From NCBI GenBank assembly GCA_900314935.1, contig OMXE01000007.1, positions 124,001 through 188,000 of the forward strand: a stretch of DNA of 64,000 bases, written 5' to 3'. The notes below the pieces were generated by a model. The model saw nothing but the letters and a program-made list of their open reading frames with translations, was not told the DNA's origin and did no database searches. This document shows positions 1 to 8,105 of this stretch, in pieces; position 1 is the stretch's first letter, and each line of letters opens with the position of its first letter. This stretch comes from an uncultured Prevotella sp. (lineage in GTDB: Bacteria; Bacteroidota; Bacteroidia; Bacteroidales; Bacteroidaceae). A program made the position numbers and the translations under genes.

Positions 1-303
1 TCGCCAACGTCCCTGAACTTGCTGATGATCAATACCGCTATACCCATGCTCTTTGCCTACGGCAGACACCTTTCGAAAGAAACACTATGCGACCGTGCCT
101 TCAATCTGTTGGAACAGCTCAAGGCAGAAAACAACTATATCACACGGATGTGGAAAGAGTGTGGTTTGAATGTGGAAAACGCTGGTGATAGTCAGGCACT
201 GATACAACTGAAAAAAGAGTATTGTGACAAAAAAGACTGTCTGCGCTGCCGCATCGGGTATGCCTTGATCGCTAAGAGTGTAAACGTCACTCATCGGGAG
301 TAA
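1..303 (+). CDS. DUF2851 family protein, C-terminal part (5' end outside window)
   Basis: The reading frame is open from the first base of the window, so the gene starts upstream. The visible 100 residues resemble the C-terminus of the Bacteroidetes DUF2851 family: LLMINTAIPMLFAYG, then LKAENNYITRMWKECGL, then a four-cysteine tail CDKKDCLRCRIGY that could bind a metal. The ATG at 19 is an internal Met, not a likely start. Function of the family is unknown; a nucleic-acid role has been suggested for it only by analogy. The family assignment rests on recalled conserved motifs, so it is moderately sure. Confidence 0.72.
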   Translation, partial: SPTSLNLLMINTAIPMLFAYGRHLSKETLCDRAFNLLEQLKAENNYITRMWKECGLNVENAGDSQALIQLKKEYCDKKDCLRCRIGYALIAKSVNVTHRE

Positions 304-377
304 ATGCCGTGCTCAATGTTATTTAACAATATCACAATAGTTATTTAAAGGATTTTTGCATGCTACAAGGGTCGAAA

Positions 378-408
378 TTTGGTATCTGCTGTTTTTTTTG
401 TACCTTTG
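378..408 (+). promoter_or_regulatory. Bacteroidetes promoter for the thioesterase-dprA pair
   Basis: TTTG at 378-381, 19 bp, then TACCTTTG at 401-408 gives an exact match to the Bacteroidetes housekeeping promoter (-33 TTTG, -7 TAnnTTTG). Transcription would start near 414, only a few bases before the ATG at 419, so the message is nearly leaderless. This argues against any start upstream of 419. Confidence 0.7.
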
Positions 409-418
409 CAAACACATT

Positions 419-820
419 ATGAAGGATATGGACTTTATATTTGAGACAAAGATGATGGTTCGCGACTATGAGTGCGACATCGAAGGCATTGTGAACAATG
501 CCAACTACCTGCATTACATTGAACATACACGTCACCTCTTCCTGAAGGAACGCGGACTGAGCTTCGCGGAGATGCATAACAAAGGTGTTGATGCAGTGGT
601 GGCCAGAGTCAATATGCAGTTCAAGGTGCCCCTGCGCTGCGATGATGAGTTCTACTCACGACTGGCGCTGAAGAAAGAGGGCATCAAATACATTTTCTAC
701 CAGCAAATCAACCGCGCATCAGACAATAAACTGTGCTTCCGCGCAAATGTGGAACTGGTGTGCCTGGTGAATGGAAAGCTGGGAGAAAGCGAGGAATATA
801 ATCAAGCGCTGCTGGGGTGA
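419..820 (+). CDS. Acyl-CoA thioesterase, 4-hydroxybenzoyl-CoA thioesterase (hotdog) family
   Basis: A 133-residue single hotdog domain, the usual size for YbgC/FadM-like thioesterases, which hydrolyse acyl-CoA thioesters in the cytoplasm. The active-site segment near residues 15-37 reads VRDYECDIEGIVNNANYLHY, matching the family pattern YxDxDxxGxVxNAxYLxY with the catalytic Asp present. Start chosen at ATG 419 because the -7 promoter box ends at 408; the ATG at 428 is the alternative. The upstream in-frame Met at 356 lies ahead of the promoter and is rejected. The gene overlaps dprA by 4 bp, so the two are translationally coupled. The physiological substrate cannot be told from sequence. Confidence 0.87.
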   Translation: MKDMDFIFETKMMVRDYECDIEGIVNNANYLHYIEHTRHLFLKERGLSFAEMHNKGVDAVVARVNMQFKVPLRCDDEFYSRLALKKEGIKYIFYQQINRASDNKLCFRANVELVCLVNGKLGESEEYNQALLG

Positions 821-1941
821 ACGAACAGGAGACGATATACACGATGGCGCTGACGCGCATGAACTACTTCAACCTGGCAGGACTGCTGCAGCTGTATAGG
901 GAGTTGGGAAGTGCCACAGCCATCATAGAGAACCGGGAACACCTTAAGGAGATGATTCCTGAGGTTTCACCGCGACTGCTAAGCGGACTGAAGGACCTTG
1001 GAGACGCGATGAAACGGGCGGAAACGGAATGGGAGTATGACCAGCGATATGGCATACAGGTCATCACCATGAACGACAGTCGTTACCCGCAACGGTTGAA
1101 GGAGTGTGAAGATGCTCCGTTGGTGCTGTTCTACATGGGTACAGCCGACCTGAACCAGCAAAGGGTGATCAACATCGTAGGAACACGCCATTGTACGGCC
1201 TACGGTCAGGATGTTATCCGACGATTCGTGCAGGAACTGAAACAACGATGTCCACAGGTGCTCATCGTGAGCGGAATGGCCTACGGCGTGGATATCCACG
1301 CACACCGCGAGGCGTTACAGAATGGGTATGAGACAGTGGCTGTGCTTGCGCATGGTCTCGACTACCTCTACCCGCAACAGCACAAGGCAACGGCCAAGGA
1401 AATGCTGACACAGGGCGGACTGCTTACGGAGCATTTCACGCAGACGAATGCGGAGAAGATGAACTTCGTGCGACGTAACCGCATCGTGGCGGGAATGAGC
1501 GACGCCTGCATACTCGTGGAGAGTGCTGCCAGAGGTGGAGGATTGATTACCTGTCGGCTGTCGCGCGAGTATAACCGCGACGTATTCGCTTTCCCAGGCA
1601 GAACGAACGATCGTTACTCTGAGGGGTGTAACAACCTGATACGCGACAATGGGGCAGCCTTGATTAATAGTGCGGAGGATTTCATCCACGCCATGGGATG
1701 GGAGGAGGATGCCGCACTGGTAAAGGCCCAGCAGCAAGGAATAGAACGCAGTCTGTTTCCCGAGCTGTCACCCGATGAAACCGCGGTTTTTGAAGCACTG
1801 AAGAAACAGAATGATCAGCCGGTGAACCGACTGGCTGTGAACACGAATATCCCCGTGGGGCGTCTTACCTCTCTCCTCTTCGAAATGGAGATGAAGGGTG
1901 TTGTAAGGACGTTAGCAGGAGGAGGATATCATTTGATGTGA
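817..1941 (+). CDS. dprA: DNA processing protein DprA (Smf)
   Basis: DprA loads RecA on incoming single-stranded DNA during natural transformation; Bacteroidales carry it widely. The 374 residues show an N-terminal helix-hairpin-helix/SAM-like part (to about 75), the Rossmann-like DprA domain (about 80-290) with IVGTRHCTAYG, VSGMAYGVDIHAH and ESAARGGGLIT as the characteristic motifs, and a C-terminal winged helix (about 310-374, LAVNTNIPVGRLTSLLFEME). The start is a GTG that shares the TGA stop of the upstream thioesterase (GTGA overlap); ATG 844 is the alternative but would trim the conserved N-terminus. The length is normal for the family. Confidence 0.95.
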   Translation: MNEQETIYTMALTRMNYFNLAGLLQLYRELGSATAIIENREHLKEMIPEVSPRLLSGLKDLGDAMKRAETEWEYDQRYGIQVITMNDSRYPQRLKECEDAPLVLFYMGTADLNQQRVINIVGTRHCTAYGQDVIRRFVQELKQRCPQVLIVSGMAYGVDIHAHREALQNGYETVAVLAHGLDYLYPQQHKATAKEMLTQGGLLTEHFTQTNAEKMNFVRRNRIVAGMSDACILVESAARGGGLITCRLSREYNRDVFAFPGRTNDRYSEGCNNLIRDNGAALINSAEDFIHAMGWEEDAALVKAQQQGIERSLFPELSPDETAVFEALKKQNDQPVNRLAVNTNIPVGRLTSLLFEMEMKGVVRTLAGGGYHLM

Positions 1942-1957
1942 GAGCCCGAAGGCTCTC
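1940..1957. terminator. Short GC hairpin immediately after dprA
   Basis: GAGAGCC (1940-1946), loop CGAA, GGCTCTC (1951-1957): a perfect 7-bp stem overlapping the dprA stop codon. There is no U-run, so it may be a weak terminator, an mRNA 3'-end stabiliser, or just one of the small palindromes scattered in this genome. Confidence 0.35.
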
Positions 1958-1995
1958 GAGGAAGGACGAAGGAGATATGATGCTAAGATTGTGTT

Positions 1996-3099
1996 ATGAA
2001 CATTGGTAATATACAATTTGGAGACAGACCGCTGTTCCTCGCACCGATGGAGGATGTGACGGATATCGGATTCCGACAGCTATGCAAACGCTTCGGCGCG
2101 GCTATGGTATATACGGAGTTCGTTAGCGCCGAGGCTTTGGTGCGCTCAGTGAAGAGCACCATTAGTAAGCTGACCATCGATGATGCGGAACGACCTGTGG
2201 GCATACAGATCTATGGACGTGATGTACCACAGATGGTGGAGGCTGCAAAGATCGTGGAGGAACAGGCGCACCCGGACGTGATCGACCTGAACTTCGGCTG
2301 TCCGGTGAAGAAGGTAGCGGGCAAGGGCGCTGGGGCTGGCATGCTGCAGAACATTCCACTGCTGCTGGATATCACACGCGAGGTGGTGAAGGCGGTGAAG
2401 ACACCGGTGACGGTAAAGACACGACTGGGGTGGAACAAGGAGCAACTAGTGATTACCACGCTGGCTGAACAACTGCAGGACTGCGGCATACAGGCACTGA
2501 CGATTCACGGCAGAACGCGTTCGCAGATGTACACAGGCGAGGCCGACTGGTCATTGATTGGTGAGGTGAAAGCGAACCCGCGCATCCATATCCCTATCAT
2601 CGGCAATGGTGATATCACCACCCCCGAGCAGGCCAAACAGGCGTTTGAACGCTATGGGGTGGATGCGGTGATGATTGGACGTGCCACCTTTGGAAGACCG
2701 TGGATATTCAAGGAAATCAAAGACTATTTTCAGGAGTACGGGGGCACGGAGGTACGGGGGTACGAGGGTACGAGAATAGAGCCAGAGAATGATGGTATTC
2801 TCGCACCACCGCACCACCGCGCATCCGCACCACCGAAGCATACTCTAACAAACTCTGAGAAGCTGGACATCCTGATTGAGCAGCTGCATATCAACATCGA
2901 ACGCATCCATGCCATTAAGGGTAAGGATATTAGCGAGAACGAGTATCGGGGCATCCTGCATACCCGTCGGCACCTGGCTGCCACACCGATCTTCAAAGGC
3001 ATTCCCGACTTCCGACAGACACGCATCGCGATGCTGCGGGCAAACACGCTGGAGGAACTCCTACGCATTCTGGAAGAATGCAGGAGGAGGTTAGGTTAA
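1996..3099 (+). CDS. dusB: tRNA-dihydrouridine synthase, DusB type, with an in-frame repeat-derived insert
   Basis: Flavoenzyme reducing uridines in the tRNA D-loop with NADPH. The TIM-barrel part (about 1-245) has APMEDVTDIGFRQLC for FMN binding, the catalytic cysteine in DLNFGCPVKKV, HGRTRSQMYTGEADW, and the phosphate-binding NGDITTPEQA and IGRATFGRPW. The helical C-terminal domain resumes at about residue 283. Between them, about residues 247-280 (YGGTEVRGYEGT ... APPHHRASAPP) are low-complexity and are encoded by a GC-rich palindromic DNA element at 2739-2835, making the protein (367 aa) longer than the usual 320-335. The frame is intact. The enzyme assignment is firm; the insert probably forms a surface linker. 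Confidence 0.93.
   Translation: MNIGNIQFGDRPLFLAPMEDVTDIGFRQLCKRFGAAMVYTEFVSAEALVRSVKSTISKLTIDDAERPVGIQIYGRDVPQMVEAAKIVEEQAHPDVIDLNFGCPVKKVAGKGAGAGMLQNIPLLLDITREVVKAVKTPVTVKTRLGWNKEQLVITTLAEQLQDCGIQALTIHGRTRSQMYTGEADWSLIGEVKANPRIHIPIIGNGDITTPEQAKQAFERYGVDAVMIGRATFGRPWIFKEIKDYFQEYGGTEVRGYEGTRIEPENDGILAPPHHRASAPPKHTLTNSEKLDILIEQLHINIERIHAIKGKDISENEYRGILHTRRHLAATPIFKGIPDFRQTRIAMLRANTLEELLRILEECRRRLG
2739..2835. repeat. GC-rich palindromic element inside dusB (full-length copy)
   Basis: Two 39-nt arms (2739-2777 and 2797-2835) flank a 19-nt loop. The arms pair from CGAGAAT/ATTCTCG outward through degenerate G-rich units of the type GGGGGTACG on one side and CACCACCGC on the other, with many G:T-type mismatches. 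The same architecture recurs at 8106-8209 and, shortened, at 18691-18744. It is inserted in frame, adding about 34 residues to DusB between its two domains. Confidence 0.8.
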
Positions 3100-3101
3100 G
3101 G

Positions 3102-3213
3102 GTGCCCGCAAGCGGGCAGAAATCCAACAAAATTTGAAACAAAATTAAACAGAATAAAAAGAGATTTTGTAAGATTTTGAATTAGATTTTGTATAATTTC
3201 TCGCCGAAGGCGA
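3102..3213. repeat. AT-rich inverted repeat bounded by two small GC hairpins, between dusB and terC
   Basis: This fills most of the 145-bp gap. It starts with a perfect hairpin TGCCCGC-AA-GCGGGCA (about 3103-3118) just after the dusB stop and ends with TCGCC-GAA-GGCGA (about 3201-3213). Between them, ACAAAAT-rich units (about 3125-3155) face ATTTTGT-rich units (about 3164-3199) in opposite orientation, giving an imperfect AT-rich stem. The first hairpin could help terminate dusB transcription. No clear TAnnTTTG promoter for the next gene is visible here. Confidence 0.5.
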
Positions 3214-3244
3214 TCAAAGAAAGAATAAAAAAGAATCGAAATCA

Positions 3245-4276
3245 ATGATAAACCTATTAGCAACAAGTGCATTTCACTCGGAAGTGATTCCCGCATGGGG
3301 ATGGGTGCTTTTCTATGTATTGGTCATCCTGATGCTGGTGGCCGACCTGAAGATGTTCGGGCGGAAAGGACAGCATGAGGTGAACGTGGGCGAAGCACTG
3401 AAGATGACGGCGGTATGGATAATCGTTTCACTTATCTTCTGCGCAGGCATCTATCTGTTCTACCCCGTGGACAGTCATGAGAAAGCCATGGAGTTCCTGT
3501 CGGCCTACCTCATCGAGAAGTCGCTATCGATGGATAACCTTTTCGTGTTCCTGATGCTGTTCTCGTTCTTCGGCATTGAACGTAAATACCAGCACGAGGT
3601 GCTCTTCTGGGGCATCTTCGGGGCCTTGGTACTGCGTAGCATCTTCATCTTTGCGGGCGTGGCCGTGGTGCAACGCTTTGAATGGGTGCTGGGCATCTTC
3701 GGACTCTTCCTGCTCTATACGGGAGCGAAGATGTTCACCCATCAGGAGGAGCAGACCGATGACCTGTCGAAGAACGTGATTGTAAGATGGTGTAACCGAC
3801 TGTTTCCCGTGACCATGCAACTGCATGGTGACCGCTTTACGGTACGTGAGAACGGAAAGCTGATGGTGACACCGCTGCTGATTGCCTTGATCACCATTGA
3901 GACCTCGGATGTGGCCTTTGCCGTGGATTCCATCCCTGCGGTGTTCAGCGTGTCGCGCGATCCGTTTATCTTGCTCACCAGTAATATCTTCGCCATTCTC
4001 GGCTTACGGGCTCTCTATTTCGCCTTAGCGGCCATCGCCAAGTATTTCCAGTATCTGAAATATGGATTGGGTATCATCCTGATCTTCGTGGGGGTGAAGA
4101 TGCTACTGGCGATGAACGAATATGTCAATGCGGTATTAGAATGGCTCGGCATTCCTGTTACCATGCCACATGTGGAGATCTCAACGGGTCTTTCCTTATG
4201 CATCATCTTTGGAACACTACTGCTCGCCATGGGCATCTCAACCATTGCGACGAGGAAATTAAACATTAAAGATTAA
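3245..4276 (+). CDS. TerC/Alx family integral membrane protein (probable metal exporter)
   Basis: A 343-residue polytopic protein with about nine hydrophobic segments. TerC hallmarks are present: EKSLSMDNLFVFLMLF near residues 97-112 and ETSDVAFAVDSIPAVF near 220-235, each carrying the acidic residues in membrane helices thought to coordinate a cation, plus the cytoplasmic linker GDRFTVRENGKLMVTPLL. Members such as Alx and YceF act in Mn2+ export or metalation of exported proteins; the tellurite name is historical. The last five residues (LNIKD) and the stop codon are encoded by a 21-bp tandem repeat starting at 4258. Substrate cannot be assigned from sequence alone. Confidence 0.88.
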   Translation: MINLLATSAFHSEVIPAWGWVLFYVLVILMLVADLKMFGRKGQHEVNVGEALKMTAVWIIVSLIFCAGIYLFYPVDSHEKAMEFLSAYLIEKSLSMDNLFVFLMLFSFFGIERKYQHEVLFWGIFGALVLRSIFIFAGVAVVQRFEWVLGIFGLFLLYTGAKMFTHQEEQTDDLSKNVIVRWCNRLFPVTMQLHGDRFTVRENGKLMVTPLLIALITIETSDVAFAVDSIPAVFSVSRDPFILLTSNIFAILGLRALYFALAAIAKYFQYLKYGLGIILIFVGVKMLLAMNEYVNAVLEWLGIPVTMPHVEISTGLSLCIIFGTLLLAMGISTIATRKLNIKD

Positions 4277-4320
4277 AGATTAAACATTAAAGATTAAAGA
4301 TTAAACATTAAAGATTAAAG
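4258..4320 (+). repeat. Tandem repeat, 3 x 21 bp (nine ATTAAAS heptamers)
   Basis: The 21-mer ATTAAACATTAAAGATTAAAG is repeated exactly three times (4258-4278, 4279-4299, 4300-4320). It contains the terC stop codon in the first unit and ends one base before the TTG start of the next gene, so it fills the whole intergenic gap. Confidence 0.95.
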
Positions 4321-4321
4321 G

Positions 4322-6244
4322 TTGAAACAGTTTTTACGCATACTTGGGAGTTTGCTGGGCATTCATGTGCTGGGCTTACTGTTCCTCTCCTTCTACCGCT
4401 GCATAGAGTTCTTCGTGCTGCGGGGCATGATTACTGACCAGACCACCGCGGTGACGCCTGCCTTTATCAGGGGATTGTGGTTCGATAATGTGATGGGCTG
4501 CTATGTGATGATTGTTCCGCTGGCACTGGTGTTATTGGCTGCCTGCTTCGGCTACTGCCGACGGTGGATGCTGCGGACTGTGGCTGTGTGGTTCGGTGTG
4601 CTGTATGCACTGCTGATGATGGCCTCAGCCGCAAATATCCCTTACTTCGCTTATTTCTTCAAGAATATCAACTCATCGATATTCGAGTGGTTCGGCTATA
4701 CGGGAACAACAGCGGGGATGGTGTTCCAGGAGAAGACATGGTGGGTGTATATTGCCTTGTACTTCGTGCTGACGGCGGTGTTCTGCTGGTTGGTGTGGAA
4801 GATCATGGAAAGAACCACCCTTACGACAACGAGCAGGAAACACTGGCTGCCCTCGCTACTGATGACGGTGGCCTTGATTGCACTCTGTCTGTTTGGTATC
4901 CGCGGCAGAACGGGTTATAACCCCATCAAGATCAGTCAGGCATACTACAGCAACGACCCGTTCCTGAATCAGCTGGGTATCAATCCTGCCTTTAACCTGC
5001 TGACCAGTGCGCTGGATGATATGCGGAAGGAGAATGCGGAACTGATGCTGATGCCTTATGACGAGGCTATTACCTATGTGCGTAATTCGTTGAATATCAC
5101 AGGTCCTGCTGACTCAACGCAAATTCTGTTCCGACAGATGAGGAACAGTGATCGGGAGGAGGAGAAGATATTGACCGTCACGAAGCCGAACATCGTGATC
5201 ATCCTCATGGAATCAATGTCGTCGGCACTCCTAGGAAAGGGTTATACACCCGTACTCGACAGTCTGAAGACACAATCGCTCTACTTCAGTAACTTCTACT
5301 CGGCAGGTATTCATACCAACCATGGCATGACTGCCACGCTGTATTCGTTCCCAGCCCTGATGAAAAGGAACCTGATGAAGGGTACCGTAACACCTAAACG
5401 CGACGGACTGCCCACGGTGCTGAAACAGAACGGCTGGCATAACCTGTTCTTCATGACGCATGAGGCGCAGTATGACAACATGAATGCGTTCTTCCGCACC
5501 AACGGCTACGACGAGATCTATGCTCAGGAGGACTATCCGAAGGAGGAGATCGTGAACAGCTTCGGGGTGTCGGATCATTTCCTCTTTGACTTTGCTTTAG
5601 GGAAACTGAATAGCACAGCAAAACAGCAGCAGCCGTTCATGGCCACCCTGCTCACCATCAGTAACCATCCACCGTATATCATTCCCGACTGGTTCAAGTC
5701 CTCGTCGAAGGAGCCAGAAACACAGATCGTGGAGTATGCCGACTGGTGTATCGGGGATTTCCTGAAGAAGGCAAAGAAGGAGAGTTGGTACGACAATACG
5801 GTGTTTGTTGTGCTGGCTGATCATGGTAAGCTGGTGGGAGCGGCTGATTCCGAATTACCGCAGTCGTATAACCATATCCCCCTGATGATCTTCGGCGCAG
5901 GCATTCCATCGCAGGAATATACCCAATTAGGTATGCAGGTAGATGTGATGCCTACCTTATTAAATATGTTAGGCCTCGACTACGACTACAACGGCTTCGG
6001 TATGGATCTGCTACACCAGCAGCGACAGATGGTGTTCTATTCGGCCGATAACCAGATTGTGGCAAGGGATTCCATCCGCTGTTTCCTCTATCATCCGCAG
6101 ATGAAAAAGAGTTTCTGCTATGATATCGGTCATAACGGACAGCTCATCCAGACGCACAACGAAGAGTCTTTTGCTTCGCTGCGCCGTTATGTGTTTGCCA
6201 TGGAACAGACGGCAGAGTTTCTTTTTAGAAAATTGAAGAATTGA
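4322..6244 (+). CDS. LTA synthase-like sulfatase-superfamily membrane phosphotransferase
   Basis: 640 residues: an N-terminal membrane region with about five hydrophobic helices (to about 200), then an extracytoplasmic alkaline-phosphatase/sulfatase-fold domain (about 285-610). Active-site features: metal-binding IVIILMESMSS near 290, the AGIHTNHGMTATLYSFPA segment expected to hold the nucleophile, and VVLADHGKLVG near 500. Relatives include LtaS and the phosphoethanolamine and phosphoglycerol transferases; in a Gram-negative host it more likely decorates an envelope glycan or lipid than makes lipoteichoic acid. The start is TTG at 4322: an in-frame TAA lies two codons upstream and the next ATG (about residue 35) would remove the first transmembrane helix. 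The C-terminal KLKN is encoded in another heptamer repeat. Confidence 0.88.
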   Translation: MKQFLRILGSLLGIHVLGLLFLSFYRCIEFFVLRGMITDQTTAVTPAFIRGLWFDNVMGCYVMIVPLALVLLAACFGYCRRWMLRTVAVWFGVLYALLMMASAANIPYFAYFFKNINSSIFEWFGYTGTTAGMVFQEKTWWVYIALYFVLTAVFCWLVWKIMERTTLTTTSRKHWLPSLLMTVALIALCLFGIRGRTGYNPIKISQAYYSNDPFLNQLGINPAFNLLTSALDDMRKENAELMLMPYDEAITYVRNSLNITGPADSTQILFRQMRNSDREEEKILTVTKPNIVIILMESMSSALLGKGYTPVLDSLKTQSLYFSNFYSAGIHTNHGMTATLYSFPALMKRNLMKGTVTPKRDGLPTVLKQNGWHNLFFMTHEAQYDNMNAFFRTNGYDEIYAQEDYPKEEIVNSFGVSDHFLFDFALGKLNSTAKQQQPFMATLLTISNHPPYIIPDWFKSSSKEPETQIVEYADWCIGDFLKKAKKESWYDNTVFVVLADHGKLVGAADSELPQSYNHIPLMIFGAGIPSQEYTQLGMQVDVMPTLLNMLGLDYDYNGFGMDLLHQQRQMVFYSADNQIVARDSIRCFLYHPQMKKSFCYDIGHNGQLIQTHNEESFASLRRYVFAMEQTAEFLFRKLKN

Positions 6245-6295
6245 AGAATTGAAAAATTGAAGTTAACGAAGCTAAGAATTGAAAGATTGAAGAAT
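6231..6295. repeat. Degenerate ATTGAAG heptamer repeat between convergent genes
   Basis: Repeated AATTGAAGA units with an interrupting GTTAACGAAGCTAAG. It supplies the last codons and stop of the LtaS-like gene (+) and, read on the other strand, the last seven residues (ILQSFNS region) and stop of the glycosyltransferase gene (-). Confidence 0.75.
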
Positions 6296-7306
6296 TCTTC
6301 CGACCGCTTCTTTGAGATAGCAGCCTTGGGCCATGCGTGAACTCACGATGGCCACCCGCTGGCGCATCTCGGATAACTGCTGGGTTGTGATGGAAGGAAG
6401 AAGGGTGTTCAGTTCTTCTATCGAATCAATGCAGAAACCTATTCCTTCCTGCTGCACAATGGGGGCAACAGCCGACTGCCGCCACACAATCATGGGTAAT
6501 CCGGCACGTATATAGAACGATACCTTATGAGGAGTATTCCAACGCAGATACTCCCCGAAATGACCGCTGCAGGTGTCGAGGGAATCACCATCCCACACCA
6601 AACCGAAGTCACCTTCCACCTCACGGATAAAGGTATCGGCAGAGAGGAAGGGGTTCACCTTTATATGACCACGGGTCTGAAGGCGCGGCAAGCCCTTGTG
6701 CTTTCCGTAGATCACCAGCTCGTAATTACCCACCTGCTTGGCCATATCCATCAGGAAGGCATTCTTGCGCAGGGCAAGTGTTCCGGCATAGACAACCTTT
6801 AAGGGCGAGTGCTGAACAGGCGGTCGTGATACAGAATCCGAGAGGTAGTCGTGCAATCCTAAGTAATCCAGTGTCTTCGTATATCCTTTCTCCTTGAGCC
6901 ATTGCATCATGACCGCATTGGTGGCTATCACACCATCCGCATGCATCAGTCGGCTGATCTCCTCCTGCTCAGTAAGCTTCTTCCTGCGCATGCAACCTAA
7001 ATCGTGGATGAGCGCAATGGTTTTCGCCCCACGACGATGGGCAATGCGGCAAATCAGACTGAAGTATTTCTTGACGGGATACTGGAGGACGATGATATCA
7101 CCCTTCTGCACCTTGGAAGACATATGGATGATGCCCATGAGGTTACGCACGAACGAAACCACCTGACTGGTGGAGAACGTGGTCTCTAATCCGAGATTCG
7201 TTGCCCCCAAATCGCGCAGGATCTGTTCGTAATCGGTCTTTGCCTTATTACCCGCACTACTCGTGCCACGGTAGTTTCTTGAAATAAAACATAATCGGTT
7301 CATCAT
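6272..7306 (-). CDS. Glycosyltransferase, galactofuranosyltransferase-like
   Basis: 344 residues with a GT-B-like layout: N-terminal half with ISRNYRGTSSAGNKAKTDYE and repeated hydrophobic strands, then KVVYAGTLALRKNAFL, typical of the start of a nucleotide-sugar-binding half, and an acidic GLVWDGDSLDTCSG followed by PMIVWRQSA near 285. The sequence resembles bacterial beta-1,6-galactofuranosyltransferases and similar enzymes used in O-antigen or exopolysaccharide assembly; the donor sugar is a guess. It is the last gene of a minus-strand run with a sugar kinase, an acyltransferase and an ABC exporter, which supports a role in envelope glycolipid synthesis. Confidence 0.72.
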   Translation of the reverse strand: MMNRLCFISRNYRGTSSAGNKAKTDYEQILRDLGATNLGLETTFSTSQVVSFVRNLMGIIHMSSKVQKGDIIVLQYPVKKYFSLICRIAHRRGAKTIALIHDLGCMRRKKLTEQEEISRLMHADGVIATNAVMMQWLKEKGYTKTLDYLGLHDYLSDSVSRPPVQHSPLKVVYAGTLALRKNAFLMDMAKQVGNYELVIYGKHKGLPRLQTRGHIKVNPFLSADTFIREVEGDFGLVWDGDSLDTCSGHFGEYLRWNTPHKVSFYIRAGLPMIVWRQSAVAPIVQQEGIGFCIDSIEELNTLLPSITTQQLSEMRQRVAIVSSRMAQGCYLKEAVGRILQSFNS

Positions 7307-7324
7307 CGCTCAATACAATCATCG

Positions 7325-8080
7325 TTACAGTTCCAGATCAAACATCACCTCGTGCCTTTTCCGGTATCTTGTCCAAAAGCGTTCCCTGGCAGACAGGGCA
7401 ATACGTATAGCCTCCTCCTCGTTGAAATGGCGGTTTTTGGCATAGGCACATATCAGCTCACAGAAGAACTCCTTCGGTCCCCAGAGACGAGCGAAGTTCT
7501 CACATCCCTGCTTCATGTCCACCTCACCGAAATACATACGGTTGATATCCACCACAGAGAACTGATAAGTACCATCTATCACGTCCCACAGCACATTCCC
7601 TGGAGAGAAATCGCGGTGCATGAGGTTTTTCTCATGGATCTTAGCTGCAAAGGCAGCAAGGGGCTCCACCATCGGTAACCATTGCTCTTTTGGCGCATTA
7701 CCGAACTCATACAAGGTATGTTGCAGCTTACTTTGCACGGTAATGAGATAAGAATAGGTGATGAGTCCGCCTTTCCTATCCTCTATATAGGCAATAGGCT
7801 CAGGTGTATCTATTCCCTTTTCCAATAAGACCCGCGGATACTGATAGCCCCGCAGACCCTTCGCCTTGCGGATGCCGAGGGAATAAACAAGGCGGTTGAT
7901 GCCCTTAGGAATGCGATAGCGTTTTACGTTCATCTGCATGTCGTTAGGTCCATCGAACACCTTGATGAGATTCCGCCCCTTGTAGATGGTGCGGCCCTCC
8001 TGTTCAAACCGTCTGGGAATCTGTGCCACAAACTCCTTGAGGTCCTTATATTTCTCTCTAAGAATCAGTTTCCTGCTCAT
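7325..8080 (-). CDS. WaaP/Kdo-kinase-like lipopolysaccharide kinase
   Basis: 251 residues with the small-kinase fold. The catalytic loop is HRDFSPGNVLWD (about residues 157-168) and the metal-binding Asp is in FSVVDINRMYF (about 177), as in the InaA/WaaP/KdkA group that phosphorylates LPS core sugars on the inner face of the membrane. KVKRYRIPKG-like residues near 50 provide the ATP lysine. It lies 18 bp upstream of the glycosyltransferase gene and about 105 bp downstream of an LpxL-like acyltransferase gene, a setting that fits lipid A/core modification. Which sugar is phosphorylated is not shown by the sequence. Confidence 0.8.
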   Translation of the reverse strand: MSRKLILREKYKDLKEFVAQIPRRFEQEGRTIYKGRNLIKVFDGPNDMQMNVKRYRIPKGINRLVYSLGIRKAKGLRGYQYPRVLLEKGIDTPEPIAYIEDRKGGLITYSYLITVQSKLQHTLYEFGNAPKEQWLPMVEPLAAFAAKIHEKNLMHRDFSPGNVLWDVIDGTYQFSVVDINRMYFGEVDMKQGCENFARLWGPKEFFCELICAYAKNRHFNEEEAIRIALSARERFWTRYRKRHEVMFDLEL

Positions 8081-8105
8081 TCTGTTCTTATCACATGCTA
8101 ATTAT

